Source of the DNA: Fistularia commersonii
Taxonomy: Eukaryota > Chordata > Actinopteri > Syngnathiformes > Fistulariidae
Direction: 5' to 3'
Length of the DNA stretch: 64,000 nucleotides
NCBI GenBank assembly: GCA_037954325.1
Contig: JBBMNZ010000009.1
Span: forward strand, 8,848,001 to 8,912,000
The first letter of the stretch is position 1. The number at the start of each line of letters is the position of its first letter. Positions 9,723 to 21,825 of the stretch are shown in pieces. Under the pieces are notes generated by a model. The model was not told where the DNA came from and ran no database searches. It was given only the letters and a program-made list of their open reading frames with translations. A program made the position numbers and the translations under genes.

Positions 9723-12700
9723 CTAGAAGTGGGAGCCTGTTGGAGTGAGGTGATGAAGAGTTGAGTAAAATATTGATTGTTTCTTCTCCTCTCTTGAATC
9801 AACCTGTTACCTTTTAAAGAATTTGTTGTCAGTGAGCTTGTAAGATGCTTGGAACAAATATCAGCCACAGTTTACCCTGTTTTTTAAAGTTTCTCAATAT
9901 TTATCTTTCTTTTTTTTATAAACATGAACTCATGTTCGAGTATTTCTTTATTAAGTAAACCCCATAGCCTGACCAATCGAAAAGGTGCCTTTTGAGAACT
10001 TAATTATGGCGTCATGGTTTTTTTGACATTGGTTTAAATTATCAATTTTTGGAAATGAAGGATTTTTTTTCAAATTATTAGAAAGATAAGTTCCTGAAAC
10101 TGGGCAGGCACCAGGAAATCTTGTGAGATTTTGTGTCCTGTTGTCTTTATTTCATGTTTGCTTCTGACGACAAGATAAGAAATTTTAGCCCTCTATTTGT
10201 GAGAGAAATGAGAAATTCTAAAGAGACACATGCATTTACACATTTGCCAAGAAGTGTACAATACAATAGATGAGTTTGTAACTAAGTTAAGGATTAATAA
10301 AAGACAGACTGCTGTGCAAGTTTCAAACACTCCTTAATGTCAGAGGCTATTGAGGGAGTGTGATGTGGATCTGCAAAGAACATTAATGTTGTGTAGTGCT
10401 ACAGAGACAGTAAAAACACATGTTATAGAGCTGCTCAGTGCAGAACAATGCAATGTAGAACGCAAGAACACACAAAATATCTAGTGTTATTGGTAAAGTG
10501 CATCATTGGGGACCCATTCGCATCAAAAAATTCCATTTGTTTTGAGCAGCGGAGAGAAGAGTTACACCAGATGAAACATTTTACTGTGACAGAAAAAAAA
10601 ATTAATGAGCTGTCAGAGTGGGTGAGTTCTCTCGTAGGTGGAGATGAAAAGAATGATAAATATTGAGCCTGGAAGTTTCCAAGAAACTTGAATTGATCAA
10701 CAACAGGGATATTTCGCATTAACTCAAGAGAAGAAATAATGGCGAAGTCTTCAAATGCAAAATATCTCAGAAAACTTTATTCATTGTCAGATTCTCTGCA
10801 AATTAAGTTGACGATGCAAGTTTAAAACGGCTTATATTTAACAGTACTTTTCAGAGATAGATATTCTTTATTTCATCAGAAGATTCACAATGGTTTCAGA
10901 GTAGTTTTCTAGAGAAGCACGAGATCCAGCGAGTGAGTGTCAGATGATCAATGTAACAGACCATAAGCAAAGCTGCTCAGCGACTCTCTTGCGAACACAA
11001 ATAATCATGATCCTGCCATAAGATTAAACATTGATTCACACCTGGCTAAACTGATGACAACAGCCAAAGTGTTTGTTGTCCTGTGTGTGATTTCACATAC
11101 GCGTTGGCTTGTTTCAAGTGCGCTTCCGGCGGCAGATGTGAAAATACAGCTCACTGGAAGGAGTGAATCACTGTTTTAAAGGGGCTGAGCAATACCAGTG
11201 GGGATGGATGGTGAAATTTAAAGCTGGACTGTCTTGCAATATTAAGAAGTCAGTAAGTCTGCAAAAAGAAACGCTCAAAGGGGAGGAAGTCTGAGGAATA
11301 GAGGAATAAATAAAGGAATGCAGCACATTTGGTGATGCTAATAGATATGGATTAATCATAATTTTGGTTAAAAAAATGAAAAAAATCCTTGAAAACAGTG
11401 AAAAGGTTGGTCCACCAAGCACGAGTAATGCTTGGCGACTGCACTGCTTTGCCTGGGATCAAATCAGCTTGTTGAAAACAAGAGAGGCACAAATAGTTTG
11501 ACTGTTGTTAAATTAACAGCACCATCTTAAAACCTTCTGAGTGTCACCACATAAATCTAAGCTCCAACAATCATCTTTAAGAACAAAAATAAATGTCATT
11601 TTCTGAGAGACATTGAGGCTGAGACGCCTGCTTAAAGTTAAAATAAAATACAAATGAATATTGTTCTAAAGTAATTTTTCTGCCAAAAATCACATTTTCA
11701 GGCACAATAATGACTGCTGTTGTAATCGTTACATTTTACCTGAACATAGTTCAAAGGTCAACTCCCTCCTCTTGTTGTGAAACAGGTCTGGCGGGGTTTT
11801 GTGATCTGAACCAAGAAGGCCTTTCAACTTGCCATGAATTTGCAGCAGACAGCGATAGTGATAGACCAGTCAGAGCGATACATCAATATATTGACACAGA
11901 TAAAAACAAGCTGTAAGGCATTCAGAGTTTCCCGGGAAGTTATAAAAAAGTAAGATTAGGTGTTGGATAAGTTTGACTAGTGCAGTGATGGTCATGTCAG
12001 GAACTTAACAGTTCTTCAGGATCATGCAGGGGAAGCATGTATAGTGTAACAGGAGTGGCGACTCAGTCGTGCGGAGTATTTTGTGAATTTGTGTGTACAT
12101 AAGATGTACCATTAAGTGACCATAAATCAAGAAAGACATGCCTGAGACCAAGTGATGAAACACCCATAAAATGCCACAAGATGATTTCAAATTAATAAAT
12201 AAAGTATATGCTAAGTGTTGGATATAAGAAATAAATTGAGCTCCAACATTTTGCATGAAGTCAGGTAAATTACTTGAAACGTTGCAAGAACTTCACCAAA
12301 GATCAGTAAAATTGAGGGCACACCGATTCAATTGACCATTCCACTGGAAACTGATTGAGAAAATGCTTATGTTGTCAGTTATTTTAGACAAATGATAATA
12401 TATAAATGATATGCTCCCAATGACGCTGAAATTAATGATCTACTGGCCTTTGCCAGTTTCTGCAGTATCATTAGGTTTCCAAATGGATTTTCTAGCAAGG
12501 CTCATTCTATGCTTTATGCAAGCACTAAAGTAATGGACCTGCCCAAGAATTAGGCCCAAGGGAGAAATTCCAGATTGTGACCAAAAAGAATCCTGTCACC
12601 ACCGAAAATAACTGGGTTTTTTTATAATATATTCTGTCGGTTACCTTTAAAAAGTGCCCAGTGTATACGCCTTTACCCAGTGAGAGTGATCATATTCTTT

Positions 12701-13134
12701 GACCTTGAAGCCCATAGTTCAGTTCTACCTGTCCTGTGACAGATCAGACCAACCAGTCACTTCCAGGACTGGATCAGAAATCAAATGTTTGACTTTTCAA
12801 GCAGCTTCTCCCCAAAGTGGCAATAACAGAATTTACTAGTCAACAAAATAGAGCACTACGGTAAGAATTAATTGAATCAATCCAGACACAGTGTTACCTT
12901 ATAAGAGAAAATCGTCATTATCTTTGAACTTTAGTCTTTCAAACCTAGAGATACAGAGGAAGGTTCAACCCCTGATGTGAGAGCTGCCCCTTGCGATTGG
13001 TTACGGGCCTTGCACACCCCCATCCCCTCCCCTATCACCGCTCCAAACTCCACTTTTTCAGACTGGGCACCCGGCTTATCTGTTTCACTGAAGGCACTGG
13101 GTCTCAGTCCTAGACTCCCACACCTGACAGCAAA

Positions 13135-15963
13135 ATGTCTGACAGAGGAACGTTCGATACCAACGTGCAAACCCTCACCAGGTTTGTTCTGGAGGAGGGC
13201 AGGAGGGCCCACGGCACAGGCGAGCTGACCAACTTGCTCAACTCCATCTGCACTGCGGTCAAAGCCATCTCCACCGCTGTCAGGAAGGCTGGGATCGCTA
13301 ATCTGTATGTTAATCATTTCCTTCTTTCTCTGGGAGAAAAGCTAACATTTATATGTAAATTGACGTGAAACAGGTCATGAGATCAAATAATTAGGAACAG
13401 AAGCAAAATGCAAAACCTATTGAACAGGGCCCCTAACATTTGATTCACTTTGTTTGGTTTAGTTTGAAAACTCTTCTCAGGTTTCCGTGTTTGCTTTGTC
13501 CTTCTCCTTCTAATCAAGTGAACTAAATATAAAACAGAGTTTTAGATGGTCGTTTTGTGCATGCACCGTGCACGAGTGTCTGCAGTTTATACCAAGTCCC
13601 TGGCCAAAGGTAAACTCTGCATATATTATGGCAACCTCCGGGCCAAAGGTCAAAGAGCAATACACTCTTTTCAAACCACTCTGGTAGGTGGAGTGGCTTA
13701 ACAGGGGGAAAACATTACAAATTAACTTTTAAAGGAAACCCCTTTCCTTGAATTTTGTGCCTTAGAAGATTGAAAATACCGTCAATAATAAACAAAACTG
13801 TAGATTCAATTTAGATAAAATTCATATTTACATTAAATATTTAAAGGAAAGTTTTGAGTTGGGTCTTAGAGATGTTAAAGGTGTTTGTAGCAACATATGC
13901 TTCTATCACCGGTGGTAACCAGGGAACCAATAGTAGAACTGCACCCACCAGTCTCAGAGTTCACCCAGGGACATTGAGTTAATACAATTGTTAATATCAA
14001 TATGAAATAAACCGTGCTGTCAGTTTGAGTCTGCCCGTGCAGGAGAAATCATTTATCTAGCAAGCTGATTACATCTATATTGTACTGATTCAAAGTTCAA
14101 GGCATCCACTGTAATGCTGTATAATACCCATGTAATATCATGTTGAGGTTTGTTCCACATGTGTAAATGTGGTAACAATAGATGAGGATTCTCAATACAA
14201 TAAAAAAATATGTGGATCTGTTTATCTTCTCTTTCTTGAAAGGTATGGAATCGCTGGAAGCACCAATGTGACAGGCGACCAGGTGAAGAAGCTGGACGTC
14301 CTGTCAAATGACCTGGTCATTAACATGATCAAGTCATCCTTCTCTTCCTGTGTGCTGGTGTCTGAGGAAGATGAGAGGGCCATCATTGTAGATCCAGATC
14401 AGAGAGTAAGTCCATCTATGAAATAAATTCACATTCACTTAATTCATTTTATTTTTATTCTTACAACATTTTCTATACTGACAGGGAAAATACATCGTCT
14501 GTTTTGACCCGCTGGATGGCTCTTCAAATATTGACTGTCTCGTCTCGATTGGAACAATCTTTGCCATATACAAGAAGGTCAGTTGAACGAATAATACCGA
14601 TAAAGCTTAATACCTACCAATCCGAGGGTCTTAACACTACTGAATGTTTTGTAATTGTATAATGAAATAATGTTAATTAAGTAGTGTACGAGTTCTTACT
14701 GTGGTGAAGACACCAGTACTTTATGGAGAGAAAAGTAATAATGCCATGGAAACAGTGACTATGTTTCCAAAAACTGTTATGAGTTTCATTCAACTCCCAA
14801 ACTGCCTTATCCTAAATATGTTGCCCAAGGTCAGTCAGATGGTGACATTTTGCCAAATATTGTTTTGCAGACCACAGATGGCGAGCCGTGTGAGAGCGAC
14901 GCCCTGCAGCCAGGAAGGAACATCGTGGCAGCTGGATACGCTCTGTATGGCAGCGCCACCATGATGGTGCTCTCCACCGGCAGCGGTGTCAACTGCTTCA
15001 TGCTCGACCCTGTAAGATCAGATGGTTCATCGCTATCAAAAACTCTTATGTTTCATCATCTATCCCTTTCTCTTTGTAAATTCCTTTTGATAGTTATTGA
15101 AACTTTGTCTTCATTTTCATCACAAAACACTTTCCTTTCTTTCATCAGTTCTCTGGCTTTCCTTTTTAGGCGATTGGTGAGTTCATCTTGGTGGATCGAG
15201 ATGTGAAGATTAAGAAAAAGGGGAAGATCTACAGTCTGAATGAAGGATATGCACAGCATTTCTATCCAGATGTGACAGAATACCTTCAGAAGAAGAAGTA
15301 CCCGGAGGTAAAAGAAAATAGGTCATTAGTTTGCATTAGTTTGCATTACAATGTTTAGTAGTTGTGTTGATTTCCTCATATTTTCCCTTATCAGAAGGAG
15401 AAAAATACCTCAGGATCAACATTTATTTGACATTTCTGATGTTATAAATATCAGAAATTGGTACAAGAATTCTCACAACCTTCCAAAAACTGTATCATTT
15501 CCCTTCTCTGTTTGCAGGATAATTCTGCCCCATATGGTAGCAGATATGTTGGTTCAATGGTTGCTGATGTCCATCGCACTTTGGTGTACGGAGGGATCTT
15601 TTTATATCCTGCCAATGTTAAGAGCCCCAAAGGCAAGGTCAGAGGATGACAATTTTTTTTAATTTAATTTAATTTTATTTTATTTTATTTAGATTTTTTT
15701 TTAATTATAATGATTTTTTTTGTGTTAAGTTCAATGCAAACACAAGATTGTCTCACTTTTCCTTACTGTCTCAGCTAAGGCTACTGTATGAATGCAACCC
15801 CATGGCCTTCATCATGGAGCAGGCCGGAGGCATGGCCACCACGGGCGCCGTGAATGTGTTGGACATCCAGCCCTCCTCCATTCACCAGAGGGTCCCTGTG
15901 GTGCTGGGATCCCCTGACGATGTGCAGGAGTATATTTCAATCTACAAGAAGCACAACAAATGA
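13135..15963 (+). CDS. fbp1: Fructose-1,6-bisphosphatase 1, complete, seven exons
   Basis: This enzyme hydrolyses fructose 1,6-bisphosphate to fructose 6-phosphate plus phosphate, the committed cytosolic step of gluconeogenesis. Exons are 13135-13304, 14243-14405, 14485-14577, 14871-15011, 15170-15307, 15518-15637 and 15775-15963. All have GT/AG junctions and compatible phases, giving 337 residues (human FBP1 has 338). The start MSDRGTFDTNVQTLTRF matches the family. The metal site DPLDGSS (D119, D122) and SEEDE are present, as are the AMP-site residues K113/Y114 (in RGKYIVCF), SLNEGYA, YVGSMVADVHRTLVYGG and the substrate-site K275 and E281 in GKLRLLYECNP. The basic KIKKKGK segment is also present. 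Residues such as GIAGSTNVTGDQVKKLDVLS are closer to FBP1 (liver type) than FBP2, though some positions are FBP2-like, so the paralogue call is probable. No truncation or frameshift was seen. Confidence 0.96.
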
Positions 15964-16251
15964 GGTAATTCTAAAAAAGTACAGTTAATACTCTGGTCAT
16001 CACCAAAGAAGCTGTTGGGGTTATTCATTCTCCGTTATTTGGCATAAACAGGTCGGGAGCGGTGGTGAGTAACTGAAAGAGGAACAGCAAGATCAGCACA
16101 CTCATGCTGAAGGTTTTCCAATCATTCCCTGCACGGCCCCGACAAGAACAGGAACCCCACCTGATCTTCAGACTCCGTCCAATACTCTCATAGTTCCCTG
16201 GTGCGCGTTTGTTTGTTACTTGAAGAGACTGAGCCTGCATTTCTTTTTTTA

Positions 16252-16257
16252 AATAAA
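16252..16257 (+). promoter_or_regulatory. Candidate fbp1 poly(A) signal AATAAA
   Basis: AATAAA in TTTTTTTAAATAAAAGACAA lies about 290 nt past the fbp1 stop, a typical distance. No other canonical hexamer is closer. Confidence 0.5.
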
Positions 16258-16899
16258 AGACAAATTCATAGGGGGCTCATTTCATTCAATTTTCACTTGA
16301 ATTGTTTGGAGTCTATTAGGAAAGTCGGCAGACTGACATGGATTGTGAAGTGGGACTTGTGAAGTGAATTTCAGTCATGTTGTTTATGTGTCTCTGACAA
16401 AAGACAATGTTTGATAAAACAGCATTTACTTACTTAGTTGGTAAGTATGTAGAGGCATTCTTTGGAAATGCAGATTCTTTTGGAGATATGCGTTTCTCAC
16501 AAAACCCATGGACAAGACAGTGGTAGAGAAACTGTGAAAATTTCTTTGGAAAAAAGATAGACAGACCAAGATTTACCATTAGTAAACATGTTTTCGATCA
16601 TTTGGACTCCGAAAGGTCACAGAAAAGTTGTTATGCAGAAAAACAACTCTGCTTTTCAGTCTGTTCAGGAATTTGCTGCCATCTACTGGTTCCTTTTCCC
16701 TGGAGTAAATTTAGTTATAGTTGGTTGGAACTCATTAGCAGACAGTGAAACGAGGAGTGCGTTTTCTACATAATTACAAGTAGCAGCGGGGTTATATCTC
16801 ATATCTCATATCTCTGACCTTCATTCTTCATTATCTTCTGACTGTATAACATCACAAGGGATCACGTATGGTTTCTCTCTCTCACCCCCCTATCACATA

Positions 16900-16902
<3 letters not shown>

Positions 16903-16977
<75 letters not shown>
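16903..16977. repeat. (AC)n microsatellite
   Basis: An uninterrupted AC dinucleotide run of about 75 bp lies downstream of fbp1. Confidence 0.97.
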
Positions 16978-16981
<4 letters not shown>

Positions 16982-17953
16982 AGGACAAGCAATTCAAAAA
17001 AATGCATGGGCAAGTAAAACATACCAGCATAAGATCCCAGGTTATTTACATTTCAGTTTGTTTTCCAGCACACATACACGCAGCTAGTTGGCTCATGATC
17101 ATCAACGACTCTCATATCTGTCAGACAGTGTGTTTTCTTGTGTTTTCTGGCATTGGTGATGTATCCTCGCCAACCAGGACCAATGACTGCTGACAAATAT
17201 TCAACGAGAAAAACAAGAAATATGCAACTGTCTGGAAACTCAAGAGCCTAATTCAGTAATTCAGTCAGCATATTTAAAGGAAAGCAGTCATTATGATAAG
17301 TAGAATAACATTATTATCTTGACTTTATCTTCCTGGATAATTTGAACTGCAGCTTCATGAAAAAAAGTCTCACAGATTGAAAGTTTCATTTCAAATTCAA
17401 AGCATTAAAAAAACGACATTACAGCACAATAATAACACATTAGTGTGTTTCATTGGCTGCAACCGCTCGGAAACCTGGAACCGAAGTGCAAAATCTCCTC
17501 TGAGAGCACACTGGAATTTTTTATTGCCTTTTTCTTTACTCATGCCTTGGCAAATAAAAACCTCTGAATGTGAGAATATTGTATGTGAGTCATATTGGTA
17601 ATGGCTAAATTATGTGAATTGATACCAGATGCTTCATCAGGGATAGAGGCTCGGTACTTTCAAAAGAACTCCTTTGTCTGTATAAAGGACACATTATAAT
17701 TTATGGATCTCCACTGCAATGGATGGGATCCAGATTGCCTGAAGTCTGCGAAAAGGCTACCACTTCCCTTTTTTTTTATGAGTGTAAATCAACGTCAGTG
17801 TTCAAGCAGTGTGCTGCCAAACATAAACACTGCACATTATAGACACACTTGTTTACTCCCATTCTGTTCCAACTGCATATGATTATGGGTTACTGAGTCA
17901 ATATTCAGATTTTGCAGGAAAGCAAAACCCAGCCAGTACATTTTTTCCATTGC

Positions 17954-17956
<3 letters not shown>

Positions 17957-18007
<51 letters not shown>

Positions 18008-18088
18008 GCGAGTGTGTGTGTGTGTGTCTGTGTGTGTATGTGTGTGTGTGTGCGGTGTGTGTATGTGTGTGCGGTGTGTGAGTGTGTG
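17957..18088. repeat. (TG)n compound microsatellite
   Basis: A pure TG run at about 17957-18002 is followed by interrupted repeats (TGCGTGTGCGAG, GTGTGTATG, GTGCGGTG) to about 18088. Confidence 0.95.
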
Positions 18089-20102
18089 CAACCAAACATC
18101 TTTGTGAGCGTATATGACCAAAATATAATTACGAGATGAAATGATTAACTTTTATCTGACTAGGTACTGAAATGATGCTTTATGCAAGATGCATTGGACT
18201 GAAGGAAACCACTTGGTTTTAGGTACTGAGCCTCTGTTGTGTTGTCATATAAATTAAATAACTGAGCTTCCCTACAAACTTTGCAAGAACTGAAAAAACC
18301 CTTGGATACTAAGTAAAACATCTTTAAGAATATATGGATCCTGGTGCCACTGATTCATTCCTGCATAAATTAAAATGACCTGGTGACTGGGAATCTTGTC
18401 AGGTGAAACTCAAACTAAAGCACATCAAGAGTTGTTTGGAGTTGCATATCACGGCGGGTAGACTCAGGAGGGTCTTGGAGGAGGGGCTTTCAAACTATCA
18501 CTGTTTGGACACGAAACAGGCCAAATGGCAGGAACCAAAGTGTGACAATGGCTTGGGGCCCATTTGAAGACCCTGGTGGCATCTGACACTTGAAGGTGTC
18601 ACTGGAAACAACATGTGTGGTCATTTCAGTTGTCTTGGGGCCGTGGCACCGATGACCGACCAGGCCGCAACCTGGACACCTGGCCTTTGGGACAGAAACC
18701 AAGTCAGGATACATCTAAATACAAAGCAGGGAGAACAAATTCCTTCTGTCTATGATCGTTCACATAGAGATGGATTAATTTACTTCTTTAACAAGCTGGT
18801 CGCAATCAGCTTTTAGATTCTGAAAACAAAACCAAACCTCACCCAAACAAACGGAGAAAGTTATTTGTGCTTGATTTTGCGGAACATTCGGATCTTGACT
18901 GTGCATGAAACTCACTTTTAACAAAGTAGATCTATAAAACCAAAGGGCTGTAACTAAATCACTGAGGGGAAAGAACGACAACAGAATCTCAAGGACGAAA
19001 CATCTGGAAAATCAGGAGAAACCAAAGACACGGGGAGCAATCTACAAAACAAAACAGGACTGACATGGAACAAGACAGAGAGGACATATCACAAAACCAC
19101 CGTCTATAAACATACAAAAAAGAGGGGAGGGGAGCAAAATAAACAATAAAAACAATAAAAAGTCAGGAAACTGAAATACTGAAAGTTTTGGAGACAATCT
19201 GGGACCTGAACACATATTCTGGCGCCATTTACATTTCTTTACATTACCAGAATGATTTTGTGGCTCCAGGGTTGCCTGACCGTGTTCTGGCATCACGACA
19301 TGAAACTGTGATATCTTGGCTGAAAAAGTCATTATCCAGTGAACGTTGAAAGGAGGAGTTAACACTTGGCCAGTCAACACAATGGCAGGGTTATACAGTA
19401 TTAGTTTACAGCCTTACTTGGGAAACATGTCACCATTTTGTTCTTGGCATTGTGTAAAACATGGATTTCTGCTGTCATTGTTGTGAGAAAGTGATACCCA
19501 GAAGCATCCCTCACTGCTACAGAAAAGACAGACTACTGATGAGAACATTCTCCTGAGAAAATGGATAAGACAATTAATGTAGGAAAAATGAAGGAAAAAT
19601 TAGATTGAGGATGGAAGTGAAGTGTAGGCCCTCAGGCTGAGTGGTTAGTGTCCTGCCTTCCTCTCCTTCTTCAACCATCAATTAACATGATTTGAAACGA
19701 CATGCTATCGAAATGTTCAATAGAATCCGAGCGCAAGTCTTTGTAGCTACAATCCACAGTGGAACATAACCATGAACGGGGAGTAAGTTTAATTTTCATC
19801 TGATGTAATTAATATATCCCTATGTGAAAACTGATGATGAACATAAATGCAGCATTCGACAGCCATAATAAACTTTATAAAGCCTTTAGATTAAAGGATA
19901 AAAAAGGATGACATGAGGACACTAAAATAATTACAGACAAACGTATCACAATAAAAATAGCAAGTTCTATTCAAAAATTCCCGACAAAATAAAGTCATGC
20001 TGGAATAAATGTAATGGAAAAAAAGCCCAAAAATACATAATTACTTGAATAATTAGAAAAACTGATATAGGCGGGTCTTTCTGCCAGGTCATCAATGTGT
20101 TG

Positions 20103-21326
20103 CAGTGACATGCAGTCAGTAGAAGCAGTTGAGGCCGGGCCTCACCTGGCATCATGGAAAGAAAAATAAGTAAAATGAAAAAATAATTTGAATGGTTCTA
20201 TTTATTCAGCGATTTGTATTATAAAGTTATTTTCAACCTAACTTCGCCATTTTAGTCGCTTTTTTTCAAATTAGCTGAAAAAAAAACAACACATTTAGCG
20301 TTTAAATATGAAGAAGAGCCGTGCGGTGACTTGGCAGGCAGCGGAGCCCGCTATGAATTGCGCAATAACTGCGCTGAGCCCATATTGCTGTCTCTGTAGA
20401 TGTCACTATTAAAATTTTCAAACACTTCAAGCTCTAATACATGAACTAAATTTCCATACTTTAGCTTATGTGTATTTTTTTTTTGGCCAATAACTGTGAC
20501 GTGTTTCTCGTTCCGAGCGATCGTGAAGCGGCGGCGGAGGCACACTAAGTGAGGCACGCAGTGACGGGGCCTCATGGTAGGGGGCACCGGCGATCCCAGG
20601 GAGCCTTTTTACTACTCGGCTAAAGAAGAGAATTGCAATAGTAAGCTAGTGTAAACACGTAGCAAGTCAAGTGCAGCCATCCAGTCAGTTTTTCCTCTTG
20701 CTTGGCTTTATTTCAAAAATGTAGGATTACATAGCTAAACAGAAAAAAAATTCTAAACTGGACTTTCAGTCGAAGCAGTAGATAATAAGTAAGGGAAGAC
20801 CGACAACGGCGTTAACGGATTTCCTTCAGACTACGAGACGGAAGACTCGGTCTTGTCAAACGGAGTGGTACGCTCGAAAAGGCTGGCTGTGTGGATGTCC
20901 AGTAAGAGAGCGCCTTTTCTGCTTTTCCTGCATTCTTTTCTCAACTTCTGACAATCAGACATGAGCGGTCGGCCACTCACATTCAAAGTCAAATCGCGCT
21001 AAAAACATTCGAGATGTCCAGGATAGATTTGGCTTCGAATGAACAGCAAAGACTCAACATCAGCATCCACAATGCTAAGGTAAAGGAAAACTGCTCAGCG
21101 GCGCATGGACTTCATTAATAAGTAAAGGTAAGAGATAATAACGTTTTTTAGTGTGTTTTTTTTCTATGCTACAGTTTGTATAAGTAAAGAATGCTGATAT
21201 GATATTTTAAACAAAACACGTTAACTGCTGCCAATAAAATGGTGAATAAGCTAGGGTTCATATGTTTGTAAATCTGACTGATGACGTCAGTGCCTCACAA
21301 GCCATGAACCTGACCGCTCGTCACTG
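20103..21326. mobile_element. hAT-family DNA transposon copy (about 1.2 kb) with 8-bp target-site duplication
   Basis: The left end CAGTGACATGCAGTCAG (20103) and the reverse complement of the right end, CAGTGACGAGCGGTCAGG (ending 21326), form terminal inverted repeats. Flanking 8-mers are ATGTGTTG (20095-20102) and ATGTGTTT (21327-21334), a 7/8 match as expected for an old hAT insertion. The interior has coding-like remnants (for example frames reading NGVVRSKRLAVWMSSKRA near 20860) but no intact transposase, so this copy is non-autonomous. Confidence 0.8.
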
Positions 21327-21747
21327 ATGTGTTTATGGACTGAATGACTGTCTTTCCCGACAAGGCTACAAAAATATACACGCTTTGAGTTTCCTAAATT
21401 ACCTTAATTTGACAAGGCAAAAAAGAACAATTTACTTTGAAAAATATTTTGAAATGGGATTGTTTTGTCTTGTTTTCCTTTTTTTCCAATAAGGACAGGC
21501 CAATACCTGCTTGCCCTTGTGTTGATGTTGAGAGCCCGCCTGATATCCAGCCAAGTTCAGACAAGCACTGTTTACTTTACTCTCTGATGATGAGGGTTAG
21601 ACTAGTGAGTCGGTGTTGTGCGAGGCTTTGCCTCTGACAGCTTTTTCAATAAGCGGCCATTCTTTTTGCTGCAGCTCTTATTTGTTTGTTCTGATTACAC
21701 AATTGGTTTTGTCATTTATAACTGATGCAGGAGTTCACGGCATCAGT

Positions 21748-21750
<3 letters not shown>

Positions 21751-21824
<74 letters not shown>
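21751..21824. repeat. (CA)n microsatellite
   Basis: An uninterrupted CA run of about 74 bp. Confidence 0.97.

Positions 21825-21825
<1 letters not shown>

Larger units (their letters stand above)
7452..13134. other. Intergenic region between kank1 and fbp1
   Basis: No conserved multi-exon gene was recognised here. It contains an unassigned coding-like stretch on the minus strand (7733-7970) and a minus-strand promoter-like block (about 9138-9722), both listed separately. The remainder is AT-rich single-copy sequence in which I see nothing identifiable. Confidence 0.5.

Noticed and set aside
17837..18139. His/Thr and Val/Cys repeat peptides
   Set aside because: Pure translation of the TG/CA microsatellite.
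19630..19680. tRNA-like A-box (GGCTGAGTGGTTAGTG) as a tRNA gene or SINE head
   Set aside because: No B box, cloverleaf or flanking duplication could be found, so a short chance match is likelier.
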